A stretch of DNA of 19,217 nt from Caryophanales bacterium UBA6769 (GTDB lineage Bacteria; Bacillota; Bacilli; Bacillales; UBA6769). The notes beneath the pieces are model-generated. The model was not told the DNA's origin and made no database searches. It worked only from the letters and a program-made list of their open reading frames with translations. The stretch's first letter is position 1. The number at the start of each line of letters is the position of its first letter. The stretch lies in NCBI GenBank assembly GCA_002453275.1, contig DKGN01000037.1, forward strand, positions 1 to 19,217, given 5' to 3'. This document shows positions 12,746 through 19,217 of the stretch, piece by piece. A program made the translations under genes and the position numbers.

Positions 12746-13561
12746 GCCAACTATTCATCTTAGGAACGTCGACAATTCCTATTAAATAAAATCCCTGAGC
12801 AACCCGCGAATAAATTTAATTGAAGGCTTAGGCTGCAATCAGGTACTAAATAACTATTTTGAAATTTCTTACTTTTACAACCCCCTGATTTTGTATAATT
12901 AAAACTTATCGACAATCTGTTATTTTAGATACATTTCTACAAAAATTGAAGCTTCTCGTCTATACTATTAATAGATCCTCACACCCTTTTCACACGTGAG
13001 ATATGACCTACCATTCATATAAACTTGAGAAGTAATGACAATATTTTCCATTATAACTCTACGATTGAAGAAGTAAAGTCACTTATTTAATTTATTGGAA
13101 AATAGGTAAATTTAACCAATCGTTGTTTATAACGAGTCTTTTGTATCGATAATTAAAGATACTTTTTACCTAGTTTTATTTCAAAAGAAAAACCAGGATA
13201 CACTACCTTACGACAATTTAATCTACTTTCTCAGAGGTGAATGCTTCACAGTTGTTTTAAGAAGACTGAGTAATTTTTTGTCAAATTATCGTAAAGTCTT
13301 ACCCTAATTTGTTTGGTACTTTATTACAATTTTTGACTATTTCCATTTATTATCGTCATTGTAAAACATTTTGAATATTTTGTCGAGGTTTTTTAAAATT
13401 TAATTATTTTGGAAAACTATAGTCACCTTAACAGTTTTAAGGTTTTACTTGGATATCTATAAATAGACGGAACTTACATAAAACTGTAACATAGTGGGAA
13501 ATAGTATTCTCGTATGTTCCCTGTTGCGAGATTTACATTGTTCAATAAGGAGGCTCCATCT
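12746..13561. other. Noncoding AT-rich divergent intergenic region
   Basis: About 0.8 kb separates the minus-strand Sda-like gene from the plus-strand flavoenzyme. I find no convincing protein here. It should hold the promoters for both genes. Visible elements are a palindrome at 13425-13443, an inverted repeat AATCAGG/CCTGATT (12837-12843 and 12884-12890) and a plus-strand TATAAA at 13458. A small hairpin GTGAA-TGC-TTCAC near 13237-13249 is followed by a T run at 13274-13279. None is strong enough to name a riboswitch or small RNA. Confidence 0.6.
13425..13443. promoter_or_regulatory. 19-bp palindrome in the flavoenzyme promoter region
   Basis: ACCTTAA-N5-TTAAGGT is a perfect 7-bp inverted repeat. 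It lies just upstream of TATAAA at 13458, where the -35 of the plus-strand gene would be. It is a candidate operator. Its core CTTA..CAGT..TAAG resembles the palindrome at 11095-11110, but the spacing differs by one base. Confidence 0.35.
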
Positions 13562-14632
13562 ATGTACTCATCTTCCTTAACTACTAAGCTCAACATTATG
13601 TACCCAATCATTCAAGCAGGTATGGCTGGTGGGATCACGACCCCTGAGTTAGTTTCCGCAGTATCGAATGCTGGAGGTCTTGGGTCGATCGGTGCCGGCT
13701 ATATGACTCCTGAAAATTTGCGGACGAGTATTCAACGAACGAAGGAACGGACAAACAAACCGTTTGCTGTCAATCTTTTCGTTCCGAACGAGGTATCCGC
13801 TTCTGAACAGACAATTAAAAAAGCGGCCGAACAGTTGCAACCTTTTTATGAATCACTTGGGGTTCACCTTGATGAATTACCAACTACGTTTCAACAGCCA
13901 TTTGAAGAACAAGTGACTGTTATTTTGGATGAACAAGTTCCAATCGTTAGTTTCACATTTGGTATCCCACCGCAAGAAACGATTAACAAGCTAAAAAAGG
14001 AAGGTATTCTTTTAATTGGGACAGCGACGACTGTTGATGAAGCCATTGCACAAGAAGACGTTGGAATAGATGCGGTTGTCGCTCAAGGAAGCGAAGCTGG
14101 TGGGCATCGAGGAACATTTTCTTCACCCTTCGAACAAGCACTTATTGGCACGATGTCACTCGTCCCCCAAGTCGTTGATCACGTTTCAATTCCTGTGATT
14201 GCTGCAGGCGGGATGATGGATGCACGTGGAATCATGGCTGCACGCGCACTCGGTGCTCAAGCTGCACAGTTGGGGACAGCTTTTTTAACTTGCTTAGAAA
14301 GTGGCACAAAAAGTGTCTATCAAGAAGCGATCCTCACGAGCTCCGAAACGGACACTACGATTACGAGAGTTTTCTCTGGAAAGCCCGCCCGCGGTCTCGC
14401 CAATACATTTATTCGTGACATGCAAAAAAACAAAACAGAGGTAGCTCCTTATCCGATTCAAAATACATTGACAAATAAAATGAGACGGGAAGCAAGTAAA
14501 CAAAACAATATGGAGCTTATGTCGCTCTGGGCTGGTCAAGGTACACGGATGAGTAAAAAAGGAACAGTTGCTACGTTTATTCAAGACGTTGTTGAACAGT
14601 ATGAACAATTGGCGGAAAAAAACTCATTTTAG
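13562..14632 (+). CDS. Nitronate monooxygenase-like FMN oxidoreductase
   Basis: This flavin TIM-barrel protein of 356 residues belongs to the nitronate monooxygenase (2-nitropropane dioxygenase) family. It has PIIQAGMAGGITTPELVSAV near residues 15-34, SNAGGLGSIG (35-44), the catalytic His loop QGSEAGGHRG (175-184, H182), and the phosphate-binding AAGG (214-217) with LGTAF (237-241). Such enzymes oxidise alkyl nitronates such as propionate 3-nitronate. FabK enoyl-ACP reductases share the fold, but FabK is usually shorter and the AGGHRG motif fits class I nitronate monooxygenases. A longer frame opens at 13514, but the start is fixed at 13562 by a perfect AAGGAGG 8 nt upstream. It is divergent from the catabolic operon and a functional link is not evident. 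Confidence 0.88.
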   Translation: MYSSSLTTKLNIMYPIIQAGMAGGITTPELVSAVSNAGGLGSIGAGYMTPENLRTSIQRTKERTNKPFAVNLFVPNEVSASEQTIKKAAEQLQPFYESLGVHLDELPTTFQQPFEEQVTVILDEQVPIVSFTFGIPPQETINKLKKEGILLIGTATTVDEAIAQEDVGIDAVVAQGSEAGGHRGTFSSPFEQALIGTMSLVPQVVDHVSIPVIAAGGMMDARGIMAARALGAQAAQLGTAFLTCLESGTKSVYQEAILTSSETDTTITRVFSGKPARGLANTFIRDMQKNKTEVAPYPIQNTLTNKMRREASKQNNMELMSLWAGQGTRMSKKGTVATFIQDVVEQYEQLAEKNSF

Positions 14633-14721
14633 GTGATGTTTCTTACATTTCATACATTTTTTCTAAATAGGTGGGAATGACTAATTTTGAACAAGAATAA
14701 TTCCCCAGAAAGGATGGATGA

Positions 14722-15063
14722 TTGTTGGATCACTTAAATAAAGACGAAAGCATTGAAACGGAACGTATTGAACAGAAAATGGCTGCGATGAGCCCTGAAA
14801 AGAAAGATGATATTCTCGATAACTTCAACCGTTTTCAAATGTATTTGAAGGATAAAGTTGAAATGGGCGAAAAAATGGGAATGGATGAGCATCAGTTAGC
14901 TTCAGCAGCCGAAAAAGTCGCGAATTACTTAGCCCGAAATGAAGAGCCACAAAACCGTGAACAGCACCTACTTAGAGAATTGTGGTCAGTCGCAGAGGAG
15001 GATGAGCGTCACAAACTAGCGCACATCCTTGTTCGTATGGTAAGTCGAACGGGTACACATTAA
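14722..15063 (+). CDS. DUF3243 family protein
   Basis: This 113-residue, highly charged, helical protein has the DUF3243 pattern: DNFNRFQMYLKDKVEMGEKM (32-51), then AAEKVANYLARNEEP (about 61-75), LLRELWSVAEEDERHKLAHI (about 82-101) and a short tail. I know the family from small cytosolic proteins of bacilli (YmfJ-like); its function is unknown. The start is TTG after AAAGGA, 7 nt away; a second TTG follows at once and could also serve. Both nearby ATGs run quickly into stops. The protein has an N-terminal charged extension (about 30 residues) ahead of the domain. It lies 89 bp after the flavoenzyme gene on the same strand and may be read through from it. Confidence 0.72.
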   Translation: MLDHLNKDESIETERIEQKMAAMSPEKKDDILDNFNRFQMYLKDKVEMGEKMGMDEHQLASAAEKVANYLARNEEPQNREQHLLRELWSVAEEDERHKLAHILVRMVSRTGTH

Positions 15064-15073
15064 GAAAATGGAG

Positions 15074-15100
15074 ATGGCAGAGCAATTCATGCTCTGCCAT
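15074..15100. terminator. Bidirectional hairpin between convergent genes
   Basis: ATGGCAGAGCA and TGCTCTGCCAT form a perfect 11-bp stem around a 5-nt loop, between the stops of the converging DUF3243 and chemoreceptor-like genes. No long T tract follows on either side, but the position and stability suit a shared terminator. Confidence 0.65.
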
Positions 15101-15117
15101 TCCTCGTTAACAATGCT

Positions 15118-15954
15118 TTAAATTTCACTTGCTTTTAATAAAGAATCTGATGTCTCTCGGATTTGTTCATATGTAGCATTTAATTCTTGCATGCTTGCAT
15201 TATGTTCTTCAGTAAATGCAGCAATTGTATGTGTTGATTCATTCATCTGCTCGATTGATTCTTTAATCACTTCTAATTGTTCTTCGATTTCAAGAACTCG
15301 ATCATTACTATTCTCTGCCATGTTACGAATTTCTTTTGCGACGACGTTGAACCCTTTCCCGTGCTCACCCGAACGGGCAGCTTCAATCGAAGCATTTAGT
15401 CCAAGAATACTCGATTGCTTTGCAACCCCTTTTACTAACGCTAAAATGGAATGAATCGTTTCAATTTCTTCTTTAACCTTTTCCGATTGATGTGAAAGTT
15501 GTTGGAGTCGTTCGGCTATATCATTCGTAGCTGTCACCATCTCTTCGGATGTGGCTGAAATTTGCTGAACAGCAGAGCCTAAATTATGGGCACCATTCCG
15601 AAGCATGTCAACCTTTTCAATAGATGTTACGGCACTCAGAACACCAACTACTTCATCACCATCAAAAATTGGCTGCGCTGTTGCAATATATGGAATTCCT
15701 CTTACCTCTGCTCCTACTTCTCTTCTCATAAATTCCCCAGTCTGCAACACTTCGTATGATAATATTCCTGTTAATTCCTTCATCGGTGTTCCGACTTTAA
15801 TGTTTAGATCGATCGTTTCACCTGGTAGTGCATGCTCAACCTTCTCTTGGCTATACAAATAAAGACACGTATCCTCATGAAACGTTTTTTGAAAGTCGGA
15901 CATTGTTAATTTGATGAATTCTAGTTTTGGATGCACTTTCTTTTTCTCCCCCAA
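15118..15954 (-). CDS. Soluble chemoreceptor-like protein (YfmS type)
   Basis: This 278-residue protein carries a methyl-accepting chemotaxis signalling domain without membrane segments. The hairpin tip lies at about 178-205 (KQSSILGLNASIEAARSGEH), flanked by coiled-coil helices. That is the region that contacts CheA and CheW. Residues about 10-115 form a small alpha/beta sensor (Cache/PAS-like; IFDGDEVVGVLSAVTS near 96-111). The signalling hairpin is short, as in the soluble Bacillus receptor YfmS. No CheR-binding tail is seen. The TTG at 15954 follows AGAGAGG by 9 nt. A GTG at 15936 with GGGGGAG upstream is an equally good alternative start. The stimulus is unknown; a cytosolic metabolite or redox cue is expected for this class. 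Confidence 0.9.
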   Translation of the reverse strand: MGEKKKVHPKLEFIKLTMSDFQKTFHEDTCLYLYSQEKVEHALPGETIDLNIKVGTPMKELTGILSYEVLQTGEFMRREVGAEVRGIPYIATAQPIFDGDEVVGVLSAVTSIEKVDMLRNGAHNLGSAVQQISATSEEMVTATNDIAERLQQLSHQSEKVKEEIETIHSILALVKGVAKQSSILGLNASIEAARSGEHGKGFNVVAKEIRNMAENSNDRVLEIEEQLEVIKESIEQMNESTHTIAAFTEEHNASMQELNATYEQIRETSDSLLKASEI

Positions 15955-16108
15955 TTTGATAGTCCTCTCTATAGTAAGTCAAAAGTCCGGAGATTTGAAT
16001 GGAAAAAGCGAATTATCGTGTATATTGTCATACACTGTCGAATTTCCAGAAGCTTGAGCTGTGAAATTAGATTCATACATCGGATTAGACGAAAACGGGT
16101 GTACACAT

Positions 16109-16135
16109 AAAAAACTCCGACTACCATCGGAGTTT
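16109..16135 (-). terminator. Rho-independent terminator after meaB
   Basis: A 9-bp stem (16112-16120 with 16127-16135, 6-nt loop) is followed by six T on the minus strand. The stem begins inside the meaB stop codon, so termination comes directly after translation ends. Confidence 0.88.
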
Positions 16136-17138
16136 ACTTCTGTTCGTCATATACTTCCATAATTTTTTTGACAGCGAGTGTTGGGGAAAGCTTAGCTTGA
16201 AGAACGTCAGCTCGAATTAGAGGCAATTGCGCTTTTACCGTTTTATTTTCAAAGAAACGACGCTTCAATTCATCTTCGATCATCCAATCGACCCACTCAA
16301 GTAGCTGTGCTTGTCGTCTTTTTTCAAAAATACCGGAATCTTTCGTAACATTTTCGAATTTTAAAATAACGTCCCAAATGCCCCGAATATTTTCCCCTGT
16401 TAATGCAGAGCATGTAAATGCTTTCGGTGTCCAACCTTCTGTCGGCGATTGGAGGAAGTAAAGAATCCGATTAAACTCAGCTCTTGCTTTCATCGCGCGT
16501 TCTTTGTTTTCTCCGTCTGCCTTATTGATAAAGATCGTATCGGCAAGTTCCATGACACCTTTTTTCATACCTTGGAGTTCATCCCCTGCACCAGTTAGTG
16601 CGAGGACGAGAAAAAAATCGACCATCGAACGAACAGCAACTTCATTTTGCCCTGTTCCAACTGTTTCAATGAGAATAACATCGAAGCCAGCAGCTTCACA
16701 GACAAGCATCGTTTCTCGCGTCTTTCTCGTAACCCCTCCAAGTGTGCCACCAGACGGGGATGGCCTTACGAAGGCTTTCGGATTCCGTGCTAAATTTTCC
16801 ATTCGCGTTTTGTCACCAAGAATGCTACCTCCTGTTACACTTGAGCTTGGATCAATCGCAAGAACGGCAAGGTTGTGTCCATCTTCACATAGCATCGAAC
16901 CAAATGACTCAATCAAGGTGCTTTTGCCTGCTCCGGGAACACCTGTAATCCCAACTCGAATCGAATTTCCGGTATGCGGAAGCAATTTTTTCAACACTTG
17001 TTCAGCAAGAACGCGGTGCTTGATTGCATTGCTTTCAATAAGTGTAATCGTCCGGGCTAAAATCGTCCGATTACCCACCAATACACCTTCTACATAATCA
17101 TCGACTGTTAGCTTTCGTCGCCGCTGAATATTTGTCAT
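16134..17138 (-). CDS. meaB: MeaB GTPase, methylmalonyl-CoA mutase chaperone
   Basis: This 334-residue G3E-type GTPase has Walker A GVPGAGKST (66-74), the switch region IDPSSSVTGGSILGDKTRM (95-113), ETVGTGQNE (158-166) and the guanine-specificity motif NKAD (205-208). The C-terminal helical extension (about 275-334) provides dimerisation in this family (MeaB/ArgK, human MMAA). MeaB loads and protects adenosylcobalamin in methylmalonyl-CoA mutase. Its start codon overlaps the mutase stop by 4 bp (ATGA), so the two are translated together, the usual arrangement. A terminator follows directly. There is no sign of degeneration. Confidence 0.96.
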   Translation of the reverse strand: MTNIQRRRKLTVDDYVEGVLVGNRTILARTITLIESNAIKHRVLAEQVLKKLLPHTGNSIRVGITGVPGAGKSTLIESFGSMLCEDGHNLAVLAIDPSSSVTGGSILGDKTRMENLARNPKAFVRPSPSGGTLGGVTRKTRETMLVCEAAGFDVILIETVGTGQNEVAVRSMVDFFLVLALTGAGDELQGMKKGVMELADTIFINKADGENKERAMKARAEFNRILYFLQSPTEGWTPKAFTCSALTGENIRGIWDVILKFENVTKDSGIFEKRRQAQLLEWVDWMIEDELKRRFFENKTVKAQLPLIRADVLQAKLSPTLAVKKIMEVYDEQK

Positions 17139-19217
17139 ACGATCTCGCTCTCATTCAAGCGCTCGTTAATTCTCTCAAGTACCTTTTGCGCCGCGACAGG
17201 AATGACGGTCCCAGGTCCGAAAATTTCACATGCGCCATTTTCAAGTAAAAATTCATAGTCCTGGGGTGGGATGACACCTCCACAGAAGACGAGAATATCA
17301 GCTCTTCCAAGTTTTTCAAGTTCAGCGACGAGCTTCGGCAACAATGTTTTGTGTCCAGCTGCAAGCGAGCTCATACCTATCGCATGAACGTCATTCTCGA
17401 CGGCTTGCAATGCCGTTTCTTCTGGTGTTTGGAAGAGCGGACCTATATCAACGTCGAAGCCGAGGTCCGCAAAGGCTGTCGAGATGACTTTTGCCCCGCG
17501 ATCATGACCGTCCTGTCCCATTTTAGCAATCATGATGCGTGGACGTCTGCCTTCTTCTTCTAAAAAGTCATCAGACATTTTTTTCACGTGCTCGACTTCT
17601 TCTTCCACCCCAAATTCAGTGCTATACACTCCACTAATTGCTCGAATCGTTGCTCGGTGTCGTCCGACGATTTTTTCGTACGCATCAGAAATTTCACCGA
17701 GACTCGCTCTCGCTCGAGCCGCTTCAATGGCAAGGGCAAGCAAGTTCTCTTCACCTGATTCAGCCGCATCTGTAATCGCTTGTAGCGTCGCGTGAACTTT
17801 TGCTTCATCACGATCGGCTCTTAATTTTTTAAGTCGTTCTTTTTGTGCTTCCAATACGGCCGTGTTATCCACTTCAAGTATGTCCAACTCTTCCTCTACT
17901 TCTGGTCGGTACTTGTTGACACCAATAATTGCTTCTTTTCTTGAGTCGATGAGCGCTTGTCTTCTTGCTGCCGCTTCTTCAATTCGCATTTTAGGGAGAC
18001 CTGTTTCAATTGCTTTAGCCATGCCGCCAAGTTCATCAATTTCTTGAATATGGGCCCATGCTTTTTCCACGAGTTGAGCTGTAAGCTTTTCGACGTAATA
18101 TGAGCCACCCCATGGATCGAGGACATTCGTAATCCCTGTTTCATCTTGGAGATGTAGCTGGGTGTTTCGCGCGATTCGTGCCGAAAAGTCAGTCGGAAGT
18201 GCAATTGCTTCATCAAGAGCGTTCGTATGCAAAGATTGTGTATGTCCGAGCACAGCTGCCAAAGCTTCAATCGCTGTTCTTGTCACATTGTTAAATGGAT
18301 CTTGCGCTGTTAAACTCCAACCAGACGTCTGGCTATGTGTCCGAAGTGCCATTGACCTTTCATTTTTCGGATTAAATTGTTTCATTAGTTTAGCCCAGAT
18401 GAGTCGGGCGGCGCGCATTTTAGCAACTTCCATAAAGTAATTCATACCGATTCCCCAGAAAAATGAGAGCCTCGGTGCAAATTGATCTATATCAAGCCCT
18501 GCTTGTAACCCTGTTCTTACGTATTCAAGTCCATCGGCAAGTGTGTATCCAAGTTCGAGGTCTGCTGTCGCCCCGGCTTCTTGCATATGGTAACCAGAAA
18601 TACTGATTGAATTAAATTTCGGCATATGCTCGGACGTGTAAGAGAAAATGTCAGCAATAATTCGCATTGATGGTTCTGGTGGATAAATATACGTATTCCT
18701 TACCATATATTCTTTTAAAATATCATTTTGAATCGTACCAGAAAGCTGATGTTGTTCTACCCCCTGTTCTTCAGCGGCCACAATATAAAAAGCCATGATA
18801 GGCAATACAGCCCCATTCATCGTCATCGAAACAGACATTTCATCAAGTGGAATACGATCGAAGAGAATTTTCATATCTAAAATTGAATCGACGGCAACCC
18901 CTGCTTTTCCGACATCACCAATTACGCGTGAGTGATCTGAGTCGTAACCTCGATGTGTTGCTAAGTCAAAGGCAACCGAGAGTCCCTTTTGCCCTGCCGC
19001 TAAGTTGCGTCGGTAAAAAGCATTGCTCTCTTCTGCAGTCGAAAAACCAGCATATTGTCGGACTGTCCACGGTCTCGTTTTGTACATTGCAGGATAGGGA
19101 CCACGTAAATATGGGGCAATTCCCGCTACGTAATCAAGTTGTTTCATTCCTTCGATGTCATCTTGATCGTAAACAGGGGAAACGTCGATATTTTCAATTG
19201 TTTCAAATAGCAACTGT
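17135..19217 (-). CDS. mutB: Methylmalonyl-CoA mutase, catalytic subunit (partial)
   Basis: This is the adenosylcobalamin-dependent isomerase of (R)-methylmalonyl-CoA and succinyl-CoA. About 693 codons are visible. The frame stays open to the right edge, and the alignment (ENIDVSPVYDQDDIEG near the start) shows that some N-terminal residues lie outside; the TTG at 19213 is internal, not a start. Counting from it, the substrate-barrel motifs RPWTVRQYAGF (47-57) and SGYHMQEAGA (206-215, with the active-site His) are present. The C-terminal cobalamin domain has DGHDRG (568-573, the lower-ligand DxHxxG motif), SSL and FCGG. The small subunit gene, if present, would lie off the right edge. The product overlaps MeaB by 4 bp. 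The mutase salvages propionyl-CoA from odd-chain, branched or sterol-type substrates. Confidence 0.96.
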   Translation of the reverse strand, partial: QLLFETIENIDVSPVYDQDDIEGMKQLDYVAGIAPYLRGPYPAMYKTRPWTVRQYAGFSTAEESNAFYRRNLAAGQKGLSVAFDLATHRGYDSDHSRVIGDVGKAGVAVDSILDMKILFDRIPLDEMSVSMTMNGAVLPIMAFYIVAAEEQGVEQHQLSGTIQNDILKEYMVRNTYIYPPEPSMRIIADIFSYTSEHMPKFNSISISGYHMQEAGATADLELGYTLADGLEYVRTGLQAGLDIDQFAPRLSFFWGIGMNYFMEVAKMRAARLIWAKLMKQFNPKNERSMALRTHSQTSGWSLTAQDPFNNVTRTAIEALAAVLGHTQSLHTNALDEAIALPTDFSARIARNTQLHLQDETGITNVLDPWGGSYYVEKLTAQLVEKAWAHIQEIDELGGMAKAIETGLPKMRIEEAAARRQALIDSRKEAIIGVNKYRPEVEEELDILEVDNTAVLEAQKERLKKLRADRDEAKVHATLQAITDAAESGEENLLALAIEAARARASLGEISDAYEKIVGRHRATIRAISGVYSTEFGVEEEVEHVKKMSDDFLEEEGRRPRIMIAKMGQDGHDRGAKVISTAFADLGFDVDIGPLFQTPEETALQAVENDVHAIGMSSLAAGHKTLLPKLVAELEKLGRADILVFCGGVIPPQDYEFLLENGACEIFGPGTVIPVAAQKVLERINERLNESEIV

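Noticed and set aside
12781..12890. Possible riboswitch in the structured stretch upstream of the Sda-like gene
   Set aside because: The pairings are short, and I cannot match the consensus of any riboswitch class (TPP, SAM, cobalamin, c-di-AMP, purine).
12906..12914. DnaA box upstream of the Sda-like gene
   Set aside because: It is a single copy with one mismatch to TTATNCACA, which is expected by chance in AT-rich DNA; no cluster is present.
13514..13561. Earlier ATG for the nitronate monooxygenase-like gene
   Set aside because: It has no RBS, and a perfect AAGGAGG at 13547-13553 lies inside this extension and serves the ATG at 13562.
14673..14705. GGGAAT/ATTCCC repeat between the flavoenzyme and DUF3243 genes
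   Set aside because: It has only 6 bp with a 21-nt loop and no T tract, too weak to call a terminator.
16504..17097. Long open frame on the plus strand (also 3782-4249, 5722-6162 and 9753-10196)
   Set aside because: These lie wholly inside well-supported minus-strand genes, match no family I recognise and lack RBSs, so they are antisense shadows.
1..19217. Mobile element, defence system or CRISPR array
   Set aside because: No transposase, integrase, nuclease or regular repeat-spacer pattern was seen; all genes are metabolic, regulatory or signalling.

Overview
The window looks like chromosome from a low-GC, endospore-forming Bacillota of the Bacillaceae type. Most genes carry strong AGGAGG-like ribosome binding sites and several use TTG starts. 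There is a small protein resembling the sporulation kinase inhibitor Sda and a DUF3243 protein of a kind I know from bacilli. The R2-like oxidase has every metal-site residue at the same number as the Geobacillus kaustophilus R2loxI protein. I see no IS element, tRNA, rRNA, CRISPR array or phage gene.

Region 1 (about 1-12450, all minus strand) is one catabolic block. In transcription order it holds an SCP2-like protein, a TetR regulator, a second SCP2 protein, an acyl-CoA ligase, two adjacent acyl-CoA dehydrogenase-family proteins, an enoyl-CoA hydratase, an SDR dehydrogenase, a thiolase, a third SCP2 protein, an R2-like ligand-binding oxidase (R2lox), an epoxide-hydrolase-like alpha/beta hydrolase, and a cytochrome P450 cut by the left edge. 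Every step of one beta-oxidation cycle is present (activation, dehydrogenation, hydration, 3-hydroxyacyl oxidation, thiolysis). Added to this are two classes of oxygen-activating enzyme and three lipid-carrier-fold proteins. The natural reading is a pathway for a bulky or branched hydrophobic acid rather than ordinary straight-chain fat. The substrate is unknown.

The most striking point is that the two acyl-CoA dehydrogenase paralogues overlap by 4 bp and have lost opposite halves of the active site. One keeps the catalytic Glu and the TEPDAGSD flavin loop. The other keeps the C-terminal flavin motifs but has Tyr where the Glu should be. This predicts an obligate heteromer, like the alpha2beta2 enzymes of mycobacterial steroid catabolism.

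Region 2 (about 12512-13561) holds a strong terminator, the Sda-like gene and a noncoding AT-rich stretch of about 0.8 kb. Region 3 (13562-15063, plus strand) holds a nitronate monooxygenase-like flavoenzyme and the DUF3243 protein. Region 4 (15118-19217, minus strand) holds a short soluble chemoreceptor-like protein, then the methylmalonyl-CoA mutase large subunit (cut by the right edge) overlapping its chaperone GTPase MeaB. The mutase could feed propionyl-CoA from branched or odd-chain substrates into succinyl-CoA, so it may complement Region 1, although it is a separate transcription unit.
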